Part shown: positions 44,323 through 52,855 of the stretch, piece after piece | Position numbering within the stretch: the first letter of the stretch is position 1 | Layout of the letters: each line of letters opens with the position of its first letter | Assembly: GCA_018292915.2 (NCBI GenBank) | Contig: JACVVK020000313.1 | Coordinates: forward strand, 588,501 to 652,500 | Length of the DNA stretch: 64,000 bases | From: Batillaria attramentaria | Taxonomy: Eukaryota > Mollusca > Gastropoda > Batillariidae | Direction: 5' to 3' | Notes under the pieces: generated by a model | What the model saw: only the letters and a program-made list of their open reading frames with translations | The model's database searches: none | Told to the model about the DNA's origin: nothing | Program-made: the position numbers and the translations under genes

Positions 44323-44468
44323 GCCGCATATTTCATCGTCATACCAAAGATCTTCAAGAGGCTGACCAATTTCGGCATGACGTCACTGTTCTGTAATCGC
44401 CGATACCACTTACGAAGTAAAAAGCCGCAACATTGCGGTTTTTTTTTTTTAAACTGCGACTTCTTCGA
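44323..44468. other. Sequence between the - strand frame and the inverted repeat
   Basis: TGACGTCA (perfect CRE palindrome) at about 44379. Poly-T 44439-44450. Possibly upstream of the - strand frame. Confidence 0.4.
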
Positions 44469-44735
44469 CTGTGCATAGTCCAGGCAACTCTGTCACGGTT
44501 GCAGAGTTTTCAGCGCTTCGGGGACCCTTATAAAACCAGAGCGCGAGTTTGCCGTGACATTATTTGGCTTTTGGTCAGTGCGCCGGGGTGTTGAGTGCTG
44601 CACGATCATTCTCGCTCAGTGTCTAAACGCAAACTGAGCTGTGAAATCAGGGTGCCCTCGGCTTTTATTGGGGTTTCAGGGACGCTGAAAACTCTACAAC
44701 TGTGACAGAGTTGACTGTGCTTGCACGGTCGCCTC
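44469..44735. mobile_element. Inverted-repeat element, about 260 bp, with nested palindromes
   Basis: Arms 44486-44515 and 44683-44712 are reverse complements at 28 of 30 positions, with weaker pairing outside and inside (about 70 bases per side). Each arm itself contains a small palindrome (AACTCTG...CAGAGTT on the left; AACTCT...AGAGTT on the right). TATAAAA lies at 44529-44535. No transposase and no clear target duplication. It may be a MITE or foldback element. Its position just upstream of the - strand frame at 44322 could also make it promoter-related. Confidence 0.65.
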
Positions 44736-45331
44736 CGTCTGTGAAGTTTTTTTCACACTTCGGAAAGCTTTTTGTTGGGAGCTTAGAACTTTAAGCCGTG
44801 CAGTGTGGACGCCCGTGCAGGAGAACCAACCACAACCTGGTATATAACTCAGTACATGCCAGCCGTACCTCGGACCTTCCTCTCACCCGTCTTGTCTGTC
44901 TGGTTCTCTTACACAATACTGACGAGTGAGTTATCGTCCCTCTTTCCCTTCTCACAAACTCGCGTTAACTTGACATTCAAGCGATGGGCAGGCGATGTTA
45001 GGTAGCCCGCGCGGCGGCCGCACCTGTGTGCCGTACCTTGCCACAAATCCCAGGTGATGCAGACTTGTATCATTAGACTGGTTCCCCCCTTACAGTCAAA
45101 GCCATGCTCTTCGGGAAGGTAATTGGTGTAGTGTGGTACGTGCGCGGTTTTGGGGCCTTAATAGTTTTTAAAGTTGCGGCCTCGTCTCTTTGATGGAGTT
45201 TGTGTGCTGTGTGTTCAGGGTTGGTGGTCGCAGCTAGCATGGCAGGTCTACTCGTTACTGTTTGTCGTAACTTCCAACTCCTTCGCTCTCCACCACCTCC
45301 ACGTCCCTTCACCCCCACCCTGAAGAGTGGA

Positions 45332-45334
<3 letters not shown>
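44736..45334. other. Unique sequence
   Basis: No feature recognised. GC-rich near 45000. Confidence 0.5.
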
Positions 45335-45369
<35 letters not shown>

Positions 45370-45533
45370 GTTGGTTTTTTTGTTGTTGTTTTTACGTTTT
45401 ACATTTCTTGAGTAGTATTAGCAACGGCAAGGTTGAAAACTGGTCTGACGACCAACACCTTTTTTACCGTTGTAAAATAAATATTCGTTCGTTCGTTCGT
45501 TCGTTCTCTCTCTCGCTCTCTCTCCCTCTTTCT

Positions 45534-45606
<73 letters not shown>
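45335..45606. repeat. (CT)n, then element tail with (CGTT)n(TC)n(AC)n
   Basis: (CT)n 45335-45365. From about 45465 'gttgtaaaataaatattcg' leads into (GTTC)n (45485-45505), TC-rich sequence (to 45536) and (AC)n (to 45606). The ATAAA-(CGTT)n-(TC)n-(AC)n order reappears in reverse at 49272-49360 and, without the CA part, at 48477-48560. Confidence 0.85.
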
Positions 45607-45609
<3 letters not shown>

Positions 45610-45776
45610 GAAAGAATAGGAGCAGGCGTGCCGGAACGCATATTTGCCAGTGCCGTGGTGAGATTGGTAATGTGTGCCAGCAACACTCATTGGCAAGAGT
45701 CGATATTCATGTATTCCTCGCGGGCGCATTTCCAAACGCATTGTTGAAACAGACGGTTAGGAGGAAGCAGGAGCAC
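45607..45776. other. Short unique sequence
   Basis: No feature recognised. Confidence 0.5.
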
Positions 45777-45848
45777 CTGTGATAGCTATGTGGTGGAGAA
45801 GGACGTTAAACCCTCAAACACCCACCCACATACCCGCATCTGTGATAG
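45777..45848 (+). mobile_element. Severely truncated main-family SINE with 9-bp target-site duplication
   Basis: 'ctgtgatag' at 45777-45785 and 45840-45848 encloses only the last 54 bases of the SINE ('tatgtggtggagaaggacgt', 'taaaccctcaaacacccacc'). Confidence 0.8.
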
Positions 45849-45876
45849 TGGTACACCCACCCCAACCCTCCTCCCC

Positions 45877-46245
45877 TTGGTAATCGGCACTTAACGGCGT
45901 TTTTTTTTTTTTTTTTTTTCGTCTTCTTCTTCTTCTGTTTCTTCTTCGTCTTCTTGTCTTTCCTTTCCTTTTGTTTTTAAACATCGCCCTGTGCAAAGTG
46001 AAAGCATCTTGACCTAATAAAGTTTGAAGTTACCCTTCCTCCCTTGGTAAATGGTATTTAACGGTGTTTTGGGGCTTCTTCTTCTTCTTTTTCTTCTTCT
46101 GTTTGTTCTTCGTCTTCTTGTCTTCTCTTTCCTTTTTTTTTTTTTCTCTCAAATAGTGCCCTGTGCAAAGTGAAAGAATCTTGACCTAATGAAATTTGAT
46201 CTTCAGCCGAAAGTGCTATTTAAAACTGCTTGGGACTTTTTCAAG
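45877..46245. repeat. Tandem duplication, about 165-bp unit, with (CTT)n
   Basis: Units at about 45877-46036 and 46042-46205 share 'ccttggtaa..ggcacttaacggcgtttt', a (CTT)n/T-rich stretch, 'ccctgtgcaaagtgaaag', 'atcttgacctaat(a/g)aa.tttga'. A third partial start ('aagtgctatttaaaactgct') follows. 'gacctaataaagttt' resembles a retroelement 3' end. Confidence 0.85.
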
Positions 46246-46642
46246 TGTGTAATATAAATGACCGGATATTAGGTCCCCTCCCGCCCCCCCCCCCCGCCCC
46301 CCCCCCCCCAAACAGGATGGGTATGGGCATTCAGCGACAGGTTGGCGAGCATACCTCTTTAGTGAATGACTGCCGAAAAATTGTGTTGACAATAAATCAG
46401 GGGCCGTGTTTGTTCTATCGATTTTTTTCGCTCGCTGGTAATTGCGTGTGCAGCTGTCCTGGGTATTTAAGTTGACAGACTCCGCCCTTTTCTCCTCCCC
46501 CCCCCCTTCCCCTGCCCCCTGCCCTCCCTTTTCCCCTACCCCCAAGGGTATTCCGCTCATACCACTACCCGCAGCCCCCCCCCCCACCCCCTTTATCTTA
46601 TTTATAGTCTCTAATTTTAGAATGTTGCCATCCTGCCCCCCA
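46246..46642. other. C-rich sequence
   Basis: Poly-C tracts at 46284-46310, 46495-46540 and 46576-46590. No gene. The 244-codon - strand frame across 46216-46950 is driven by these tracts and the SINE. Confidence 0.6.
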
Positions 46643-46818
46643 GGTAGCCGGGATAGTCGAATGGTAGAGCTTTGGACTTCCAGTGCTCGGGTCGTGAGTT
46701 CGAATCCCGGCTGGGGCCAAATAGTTTTAGCTGTGCTGGCTTTTTTCTCGTTTTTTGAGATCACCCATACGTGGTGGAAAAGGACGATAAACTCCCAAAC
46801 AGCCCCCACCCCCACCCC
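46643..46818 (+). mobile_element. Full-length main-family SINE
   Basis: 'aggtagccgggatagtcgaa', 'tggacttccagtgctcgggt', B box 'gagttcgaatcccggctgg', 'ccaaatagttttagctgtgc', and tail 'gatcacccatacgtggtgga' plus 'aaaggacgataaactccc', followed by C/AC-rich sequence. Confidence 0.92.
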
Positions 46819-46855
46819 CCTCCCCGACTCCCAAAGTGCTTTTTGACTCTCGACT

Positions 46856-46950
46856 GGGGGCAAAAAAAAAAATGGCCTGGCTTTTTCTTCATTGCCCCTT
46901 CTCTCATATGGCCCCTCTGTGCTGGAAAAGGACGTTAAACTCGGCAGCAC
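46856..46950 (+). mobile_element. Diverged 3' fragment of main-family SINE
   Basis: 'ggggcaaaaaaaaaaatgg', 'cctggctttttcttcattgc', 'cccttctctcatatggcccc' and 'gctggaaaaggacgttaaac' follow the body and tail order of the family with substitutions. It lies directly behind the full copy. Confidence 0.7.
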
Positions 46951-46964
46951 TTTAACTCAATGTT

Positions 46965-47164
46965 GACCAAGTAAGTTACGGGTTGTGTGCCAGTGGCCTC
47001 GCTAAAAATAAAAAAATAAAAAAATAATTAATTCATGGCTACCTGGATTCAAATTTGAGCCAGTAAGGAGCAGTAAATCTTGCCTGAATCAGTTTCGCGT
47101 ACAGGGCCAAAACCGAAAAAAAAGTCAAAAACGTGGGATACTCATGTGCGGTACGAAATGTGTT

Positions 47165-47165
<1 letters not shown>
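46965..47165 (+). repeat. Dispersed repeat, copy 2
   Basis: Counterpart of 75-320: 'accaagtaagt', 'tgccagtggcctcgct', A-rich, 'ggattcaaattt', then 'caaaaccgaaaaaa', 'cgtgggatactcatgtgcgg'. The downstream flank here is (CA)n. Confidence 0.6.

Positions 47166-47231
<66 letters not shown>
47166..47231. repeat. (CA)n microsatellite
   Basis: 66 bases of (CA)n. Confidence 0.95.
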
Positions 47232-47858
47232 CCCTCCCTCCCCTCCTCCCGCCACCATCCGTCCGCAGATTCACTTGCCGCTGCCCGGGAATTTTTGTAT
47301 CCACAGCATCAGGAAATATAGCCGCTTTTATCCCAAAAATGTCCAAGAGGAATGGATAACATGTACTCGCAGTTTGATGTTTGCGACTCTCTGCAGGGCA
47401 TTAACTCCTTCCCGCTCACATTCCCTTAAAAATTCACCGAGAAACTGTGACGGGTTTTATCCGTGAAATGGCATCGCACAAAAACGGGCTACTCGATTTA
47501 ATAACTCCGGCCCCTTCCTCGGTGTTACCATGAAATCACGTCCAGACGACTTGTCTTTACCCACCCCACATCGTCAGAGAGCCTGGTGGTTATTTCCGCG
47601 CTAACTTTACTCTAACCGAAGACACATAAATCACTGATATGAGGCGGGCGGCCACTGAGCGAAATGAAGGGCGATGGAAGCTAGCAAACAGGGCGGCGCT
47701 GAAGTGGGCCAGTGAGTCTGGGACAGCTATAGTGGAAGCGGTGGAGAGTGGACTGTTTCAGGAAAGTGGCGTGACAGATCGCGTTGGACGCGACTTGGAG
47801 TTTTTTGGGGTTTGGACGTTATCCTTTCAAGGGAGTCCTTATCCTGTACGCTTTTGGG
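47232..47858. other. Unique sequence
   Basis: No simple repeats and no motif-bearing frame. Confidence 0.5.
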
Positions 47859-48028
47859 GAGGGGGGTTCGGGAGTTTAACGTGTTCTTTTCCACCAAGCA
47901 TGAGTGGTATCAAAGACGGGGCAACGAGAAAAAGGGCCAGCACATATATTTGGCCCCAGCCGGGATTTGAACTCACGACCCAAGCATTGTAAGTCTAACG
48001 CTCTACCGTTTGGCTATCCGGTTCCTCC
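47859..48028 (-). mobile_element. Full-length main-family SINE
   Basis: On the - strand: 'GGAACCGGATAGCCAAACGG', B-box region 'GAGTTCAAATCCCGGCTGG', 'CCAAATATATGTGCTGGCCC', tail 'GATACCACTCATGCTTGGTG' and 'GTTAAACTCCCGAACCCC'. Confidence 0.92.
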
Positions 48029-48473
48029 CTTCTGCGTTTGATGGGTTTTTGTTTTTGTTCCTGTTGTTGTTGTTGTTGTTGTTTTGGGGTTGTTGTTGGT
48101 GCCCTGTTCCATGTCAACTGACTTGTCTAGTGATTGCTTGAAAAAGGATCAGAGGTATCGTTTCTGTCGCTTCCACTTGCAATGTCTTCGGTCCGTCATT
48201 TCGGACTGACGTGCAGAAAAATTAAGCCTTTCACCATTAATTTGGCAAAGATTAGATAGGAAAGGAAACAGGTCGCTTTTATTTGTTTGTTAGGGAGGAG
48301 TCACGATAAGGGGGAAGTTCATGCACAGTCGCAGGACAGGAGGAACTCGACAGTGGTTCCTGGGAGATGGCAGTCGCCATTCAGAGCTCAAGAAGGAACT
48401 CATCTTGAGATCTGTTCTGCATCCACACTCAAGAAAGAAAACAGATAAAAGGCTTGCGAGAGGGCGAGCGAGC

Positions 48474-48476
<3 letters not shown>
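48029..48476. other. Unique sequence with (GTT)n
   Basis: (TGTTGT)n 48061-48100. Otherwise unique. Confidence 0.5.
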
Positions 48477-48542
<66 letters not shown>

Positions 48543-48600
48543 CGAACGAAACTTTATTTTACAAAGATAAAGAGATTAGAAAAAACGTTCTTTGAGAATG
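48477..48600 (-). repeat. (GA)n joined to an ATAAAG-(TTCG)n element tail
   Basis: (GA)n 48477-48538, then 'aatgaacgaacgaaactttattt'-type sequence (48538-48560). On the - strand this is an AAATAAAG signal, TTCG repeats, then (TC)n. Confidence 0.75.
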
Positions 48601-48797
48601 ACCTGTCCTTCAAAACAGTCACCACGCAGCAGATCTGCAAATTTTGCTTCTCTGAAGCTTTTGTCTTCTGTTTTATAAACACATACCTCCGAAAGCAAGA
48701 GATCATTAAACCGCAGGCTTTGACACATTGATATTAGTTTTCCAAGCAACATTCCGGTCGCAGCTCAGCTTGGACGCTTTAGCAAAGCAATATTTTC

Positions 48798-48894
<97 letters not shown>

Positions 48895-49271
48895 GGTCTC
48901 CCCCCCCCCCAAAAAAAAAATCCTCGTCGATAAAAATAATATTGTTCTCAGGGCAACATCAAAGAGACGTTGCCCTCCCATGCGTCCCAAAGTTACGTGC
49001 AGACTCAATACCGCTCTCTTTGAGACGTCAAGTGTTATGCCTGCATGCTGTTTTGACAGGTAATGGTGGTGGAGATTGAGGGGGGGGGATGGGACGGGGG
49101 TGGGGGGCAGGCTCCGCGGGCTGGCCTATCGGCTCAACGTACAGCAAGATCGAACTTGAACGGTTTTGGTCATTGTGGCTTTGGGAAAACAGTTCGATGT
49201 GCCTTTGATCATCTGGGTATGACTCATGAATGATCGGCATATGTGTGTGTGGGGGTGGGGGGAGGGGGGTC
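48601..49271. repeat. Unique sequence enclosing (CA)n
   Basis: (CA)n 48800-48891 with one 'cata' interruption, then C and A runs. G runs at 49080-49105 and 49250-49270. The remainder is unique. Confidence 0.8.
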
Positions 49272-49349
<78 letters not shown>

Positions 49350-49360
49350 CGAACGAACTT
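49272..49360 (-). repeat. (GT)n(GA)n joined to an ATAAAG-(TTCG)n element tail
   Basis: (GT)n 49272-49315, (GA)n to 49342, 'acgaacgaacgaactttatttt' to about 49364. Same order as the tail at 45465, in reverse. Confidence 0.8.
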
Positions 49361-50170
49361 TATTTTCCAACGGAAGTGTTTTAACCAAACAATGATTATT
49401 TTTCAATCAGCCGTTGCTACAAAAACAAAAGACTACAATGGCAAGATAAAAGGAAATACAAGGAAAAAAAAGAAGAAGAAGAAGAAAAAAACAGAGAGAG
49501 ACAGGAGGAGGAGGAGAATGGTGATGAACGTTCATTCCAATATTGGGATGGTCAGTGGTAAATTGAGATACGATGATGATGATGGCACCGATGATGATGA
49601 ACGTGTACATTCTGTTAGCGGTCGCATAGTCAAAGTTTAGTAACAGCGAGATTTGTACTCTTCAACATGCCACATGGGACTGAAACGGCCTCTATGGTCT
49701 TAGCGTGACTTACAAAAAATTGACAGAGCGAAACATATTTTGACTCGTCAGCAAGGCCTAAGAAGCCCCCCCCCCCCCACCCCACCCCCCCCCCCCCCCC
49801 CCAGGATACGAACACTTACCCCCATCTTCCCCTCTTTGCACTAGTACGTCTACAACACAATAATATAGCTTCGTCACCAAAGCACAGCGGCCAACCGCGC
49901 GCCAGAATTACACCACCCAAGGCTGTTGGTGACGGGCCAGTGCGAGACATCCGATTGAGAAGCCTTTGCACCGGGTCACACGCTTAGAACCCACGCCAGC
50001 GACCAATCCAATTGCCCACAGCAGACACGGCCGTCGTGTCCTCGTGGGGGGTGGCAAGCCAAGACGGCGGATGTTACTCCCGATGCTACCACCATTCAAA
50101 AGTTTTGACAGGGCTTGCTTCCCGGCCGGGGGTTACCTGACACGCGGAATTAACTCCCCAGCGTGAAGAG
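49361..50170. other. Mostly unique sequence
   Basis: AAG-rich tract 49465-49490, (GAT)n near 49573-49600 and poly-C 49768-49802. No gene. Confidence 0.5.
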
Positions 50171-50400
50171 CCCCGGGTCTGAGTAGCTTGAGGCTGGAAA
50201 CGCCTCCGGGTCAGTGCAGCTTGAGGCTAGAACTGCCTCGGGTCTGAGCAGCTTGAGGCTTGACGTGCCCCGGGTTAGTGAAGCTTGAGGCTTGAAGTGC
50301 GCCGGGTTAGTGCAGCTTGAGGCTAGAACTGCCTCGGGTCGAAGCAGCTTGAGGCTGTAAGTGCCCCAGGTCAGTGCTTGAGGCTATAAGCTCCCGGGAG
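50171..50400. repeat. Minisatellite, 32-bp unit, seven copies
   Basis: The anchor 'agcttgaggct' recurs at 50187, 50220, 50252, 50284, 50316, 50348 and 50377 (spacings 33, 32, 32, 32, 32, 29). Between anchors are variants of 'gaagtgcc(c/t)cgggtcagtgc'. Units are contiguous and homologous over their whole length, with no unique spacers. Confidence 0.95.
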
Positions 50401-51156
50401 TCTAACGAGCCAGGGAGTTCACCTGGCTTACTACATTGGTAAAACCACGTGTGAAATATGAACATACGCACGTCCTTACATTGTACTTCTTAGAACAGCG
50501 TTTCAAGTCTTTGGTTTTCTGGTTGGTGCACTGACGGGAACTTGCATACAGACAAACCGAAATCTCGTAATAGCGCCGAATGTTTCCGTTTTCTTGTTTG
50601 AGTAGCACAGGAAAAACTCCTTGGACTTTCCTTCTTCGGTGTGAAATAAAGAAACCATTTATCAACCAGAAAATGTCTTTCGCCGGCTAACCGCATATAA
50701 AGTGTGAAATTTAAAGACGTGTGAAATATAACATTTCACACACATGACGTCACGGTCACCTGATAGCATCGTCAAAACTGTTCGATTCGAAGTAGCACTG
50801 GAAACACATTCGCCGTGTTGCTTAACCCCTCCGTCGTCCTGCCCCTCATAATTGCTTTCGTCTGTACACCGTTCAATAAGCTCACGAGAACCGTATGACC
50901 AGAAACACAAGTCCCCCAAAAACCTGTAAGCTGCTTTCGTCGCTTTTGATGTGACTCCTGCGGTAGTAGGGTTGTCAGTTTTTTCATGCCACTGTGTCTG
51001 CACGCGATAGGTGCAAAGGAGAGGGCATTCTGGAAATATCACTGGAGGATAATTTCGGAGATGCTCGTGTGAGGAGGTTCCGATCTTTAAGGTCCGGGTC
51101 ATTTTTTTTTTTTCTTAAGCGACGGGGAATTGTTTTGTGTGATCAGTCGGTCGGAT

Positions 51157-51159
<3 letters not shown>
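50401..51159. other. Unique sequence
   Basis: Overlapping - strand frames of 87 and 146 codons (50402-50665, 50662-51102) have no motif I recognise and no splice support. The hairpin/CRE site is listed separately. Confidence 0.4.
50719..50752. promoter_or_regulatory. Hairpin palindrome next to a perfect CRE
   Basis: GTGTGAAAT (50719-50727) and ATTTCACAC (50733-50741) are exact reverse complements around 5 bases. TGACGTCA follows at 50745-50752. 'gtgtgaaat' also appears at 50449 and 50702. About 950 bases upstream of the first TNF-domain exon. Confidence 0.35.
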
Positions 51160-51202
<43 letters not shown>

Positions 51203-51236
51203 CTTGTCGTGTCATGTAGGTGTATGTGTCTGTCTA

Positions 51237-51302
<66 letters not shown>

Positions 51303-51345
51303 ACAGAGAGAGAGAGAGATATATATATATTTTACAGAATCTCTA
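51160..51345. repeat. (TC)n, (GT)n, (GA)n, (TA)n compound
   Basis: (TC)n 51160-51199, (GT)n 51238-51300, (GA)n to about 51319, (AT)n to 51330. Confidence 0.95.
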
Positions 51346-51693
51346 TTTAAGTAAGCCGAAAAATAATAGATAAGCTACCTTTGTATGTAATATCCTGCCT
51401 TGCTCTTTGTATCCCAAGATTTAACAAAACAACAACAACAACAAAACAACTTACAAATGTCATTTACGGGCAAGCCTTAATTGGCTCTCAGTCAAACATT
51501 ACGGCAAATCACACATCTGCCTGTCCGTCTTCGATTCGGCTTTGTGATCAATTTTCCCGTCTGCCCAGCCATAGTTCTCGAGAACGGCTGCAACCATTTT
51601 GTCTGCAGTTTCACACAGTGTCGTCATCATATTGCTCAAGCTTTTCGTTTTGGTTGACTGTTCTGACCAGCTGTTTCTTTTCGTGTGTTCCAG
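51346..51693. other. Intron end before exon 51694
   Basis: (ACA)n 51427-51447. Pyrimidine-rich sequence with TTCTTTTCGTGTGTTCCAG acceptor ending at 51693. Confidence 0.6.
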
Positions 51694-51801
51694 GTAACAT
51701 CAAAATGAGACACGATTCGTCATCGTCATCCAGTAATTCACAGGGGGCGCCACCAGCAGCTCATCTCATGGGATATCCTCAACGACAGGTCCAAAATATG
51801 G
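51694..51801 (+). CDS. TNF-superfamily ligand, exon with start of the TNF-homology domain
   Basis: 108 bases between acceptor TTCCAG (51688-51693) and donor G|GTACGT (51802). Entering in phase 1, it reads (G)NIKMRHDSSSSSS, then NSQGAPPAAHLMGYPQRQVQ and NM, leaving one base for the next exon. PAAHLMG matches the first beta-strand (A) motif of TNF-homology domains (A-H-L/V/I-x-G), expected just before the strand-A' tryptophan in the next exon. The serine run fits a flexible stalk linker. Phase is compatible on both sides: it joins the 52422 exon as GTG (Val) and the candidate 19311 exon as GGT (Gly). The motif makes this exon convincing even if the upstream one is not. Confidence 0.85.
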
Positions 51802-52421
51802 GTACGTTACCGTCATCATGACAACAACAACAAAAAATCCAAAACCCGTTCCATGTTTTCATGCCAGGTTATCGTCTTCATGGCCAGACTTCAAAACCTG
51901 TTCCTTGTTTTCATGCCAACGTTTCACGGGGATTTGAGTGTGCTAAATTTGTACAGGGGACATTTAATGCAGCATTCGGGAGTTTGTGTTATAACAAATT
52001 GTCTTTAGTTGAATAAGTGACTTGCTTTTTTGTACCTATCACGCTGTTCCCCCCCCCCCCACCTCCCCCCCCCCCCCCCCCCAGAAAAAAAACACCAAAA
52101 ACACACACGAAAACAAAACGTTGAACGAAATGCACGATGTCAACTCTTGTCCGGTTGACTCCTGAAAGCGCATGCAAAAATCCCAGTTTTCCTTGAACTC
52201 TTCAGATCACTAGGAGCCACTTCAAGCCACTATTATGCAGTGTGCAGGGGTCTCGTGTCTAGCGGGGAAGGCTCACGCGTTGCGTAATAGTGGCTTGAAG
52301 TGGCTCCTACCGGTGTGGAGTGGCCTGTTCTTTATAACCAGTCTTATTATATAGCTGGCGAGGGGTGGACGAGCCCCGGGTTGTCAAGAGTTAAACTCAC
52401 ATCAAATCTTCTTGTGTGCAG
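51802..52421 (+). other. 620-base intron between the TNF-domain exons
   Basis: Donor GTACGT, acceptor 'cttcttgtgtgcag'. Phase 1. Contains a repeated phrase 'aacctgttcc.tgttttcatgcca' (51843-51922), a C run (52050-52082) and a 99-base MITE. Confidence 0.85.
52211..52309. mobile_element. 99-bp hairpin MITE with TA-flanked ends
   Basis: The 28-base arms 52211-52238 and 52282-52309 are reverse complements with one mismatch around a 43-base loop. The outer edges read TA|GGAGCC...GGCTCC|TA, which fits a TA target duplication as used by Tc1/mariner-type transposons. It lies 112 bases before the acceptor of the TNF terminal exon. Confidence 0.85.
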
Positions 52422-52855
52422 TGCCGGGCAGACAGTTCCCGATCGCTCAGTGGATCCACCAGGAGGACCTGGCCTTCACCAACCACGTGACATACCGGCA
52501 CGGGCGCATCGTGGTGCCGGACGACGGCCTGTACTACGTGTACAGCCAGATCGCCTTCCTGGAGGTGCTCCTGGACCACAGCGGCTCGAACCCGGGACCC
52601 GGCACGGACTCGCCCAGCCTGTCCCACTACCTGTACAGGTACAACATCATCTACCCCAACGGAGGCGAGGAGAAGCTGGTGCAGAACTCCATCACCAAGT
52701 GCTGGGGGCCCAACAAGGCGTTCGGGGAGTACACCAGTTACCTGGGCGCCGTGTTCCACTTGCGGCAAGGCGATGAGGTGTTCGTAAAGGTTTCCAACAT
52801 CACCATGGTGGCGCGGGACCCCAAGTCGAACTATTTTGGGCTGTTCAAGGTGTGA
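52422..52855 (+). CDS. TNF-superfamily ligand, terminal exon with TNF-homology domain
   Basis: Encodes 144 residues plus TGA, after acceptor GTGTGCAG. TNF ligands are trimeric type II membrane or secreted cytokines that bind TNF receptors and drive cell death, NF-kB and immune signalling. Domain landmarks (residues of this exon): IAQW (8-11, strand A'), GRIVVPDDGLYYVYSQI (28-44), with the hallmark YYVYSQI strand C, YLYRYNIIYP (70-79), KCWGP (93-97) and SYLGAVFHLRQGDEVFVKV (106-124), ending SNYFGLFKV (136-144). The single Cys94 precludes an intradomain disulfide. Its place before W resembles the zinc-binding cysteine of TRAIL, while YLGAVF...FGLFKV is FasL-like. One N-glycosylation motif, NIT (126-128). 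Third codon positions are GC-rich, unlike the flanking introns. The terminal hydrophobic strand ends directly at the stop, as usual in the family. Orthology to a named TNFSF member is not claimed. Confidence 0.96.

Noticed and set aside
46216..46950. 244-codon - strand frame
   Set aside because: Crosses poly-C tracts and a SINE in reverse, so the openness comes from repeats.
50171..50400. CRISPR array (regular 32-bp period)
   Set aside because: Units are contiguous and homologous across their whole length with no unique spacers, and the window is animal DNA.
50402..51102. Two - strand frames (87 and 146 codons) upstream of the TNF exons
   Set aside because: No convincing splice pair, motif or repeat-independent argument. 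Lengths are compatible with chance.
52300..52776. 158-codon + strand frame overlapping the TNF exon, and a 123-codon antisense frame at 52397-52768
   Set aside because: Both are shadows of the GC-rich TNF coding exon in other frames. The TNF frame has the domain motifs, splice phase and stop.
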